From: GCA-2684655 sp051278165
GTDB taxonomy: Bacteria; Planctomycetota; UBA1135; UBA2386
NCBI GenBank assembly: GCA_051278165.1
Contig: JBNMNW010000303.1
Location: forward strand, 1 to 7,128
Length of the DNA: 7,128 nt
Direction of reading: 5' to 3'
The notes below the pieces were generated by a model. The model saw only the letters and a list, made by a program, of their open reading frames with translations. It was not told the DNA's origin and made no database searches. The position numbers and the translations under genes are program-made. This document shows, in pieces, positions 6,963 through 7,128 of the stretch; the stretch's first letter is position 1; each line of letters starts with the position of its first letter.

Positions 6963-7089
6963 CAGCAGGATCGCTGGGAGTCCGAGCCACGGGAGGCAAT
7001 CGGCCTCCTGGCTGATCGAGGTGCGGTGCACTTTGCTCGCCGAACGCAACGAGCGTCGCTGCGTCTCGGCACCTGATGCTAGCTAAGGG
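6963..7089. other. Short intergenic stretch, nothing recognised
   Basis: Between the hairpin and the end of the next minus-strand gene I see no gene, tRNA or clear regulatory site. A 60-codon minus-strand open frame (7049 to 6867) crosses the hairpin but has no protein-like character beyond a short hydrophobic run. Confidence 0.4.
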
Positions 7090-7128
7090 CTAGAAGCCCA
7101 GCGTCCACTTCAGGCCGTTACTCGTGAC
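7090..7128 (-). CDS. C-terminal end of a probable outer-membrane beta-barrel protein (partial)
   Basis: Reading the minus strand from the window edge gives 12 codons, VTSNGLKWTLGF, followed by TAG at 7092-7090. Alternating polar and hydrophobic residues ending in a C-terminal Phe are the usual last strand and BAM recognition signal of outer-membrane barrel proteins. This is too short to assign a family. It is in the same direction as the porin-sulfatase genes but separated from them by about 1.26 kb and a degraded gene, so there is no reason to place it in that operon. Confidence 0.4.
   Translation of the reverse strand, partial: VTSNGLKWTLGF

Noticed and set aside
6867..7049. 60-codon minus-strand open frame with a hydrophobic run
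   Set aside because: It reads straight through the palindrome and into the repeat-protein remnant in the wrong frame; the hydrophobic run is short and followed by acidic residues, so a signal peptide is not supported.
7087..7099. Small hairpin GGGCT/AGCCC at the stop of the partial barrel gene
   Set aside because: Five-pair stem with a three-base loop overlapping the stop codon and no T-run; too weak to call.
1..7128. CRISPR array, tRNA, toxin-antitoxin pair, integrase or transposase
   Set aside because: I looked for regular direct repeats, cloverleaf-like segments and recombinase motifs on both strands and found none that hold up.

Overview
The window looks like a piece of a Planctomycetota chromosome (moderate confidence). 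Three things point that way: the gene content of paired secreted S1 sulfatases plus an outer-membrane porin; an Nramp-type transporter end; and a degraded gene carrying a ~120-residue beta-rich repeat (PLxxDLG ... PxxPxL ... Q) that I associate with large secreted planctomycete proteins. Clear Shine-Dalgarno sequences are missing before all three complete genes, which fits but does not prove the assignment. Phylum is inferred from protein style only.

Layout, left to right. Positions 3-401 (+) hold the C-terminal end of an Nramp-family divalent-metal transporter, cut by the window edge. Positions 402-497 are a short gap between convergent genes with a GC-rich hairpin. Positions 498-5831 hold three minus-strand genes in a tight row, read from right to left: an OprB-type porin (4512-5831), a lipoprotein sulfatase of the large arylsulfatase type (2102-4489) and a second, shorter secreted sulfatase (498-2072). 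The gaps are 22 and 29 bp, so they are very likely one transcription unit. Positions 5832-6220 are intergenic and should contain the operon promoter. Positions 6221-6927 (-) hold a frameshifted, beheaded remnant of a secreted repeat protein. A 15-bp perfect hairpin sits exactly at its broken 5' end (6927-6962). Positions 7090-7128 (-) are the last 12 codons of a gene ending in Phe, as outer-membrane beta-barrels do.

How the genes may work together (inference): the porin admits small or oligomeric sulfated carbohydrates through the outer membrane. The two Cys-type sulfatases, one lipid-anchored and one soluble in the periplasm, remove sulfate esters. Both need a formylglycine-generating or radical-SAM maturase, and none is encoded here. 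No glycoside hydrolase, SusC/D pair, regulator or sulfate transporter lies in the window.

The most unusual non-genic signal is a 52-bp imperfect repeat (19-bp core, 17 identical) that can fold as a hairpin. Copies lie in the intergenic gaps on both sides of the sulfatase operon. I found no CRISPR array, tRNA, rRNA, intact mobile element or obvious defence system.
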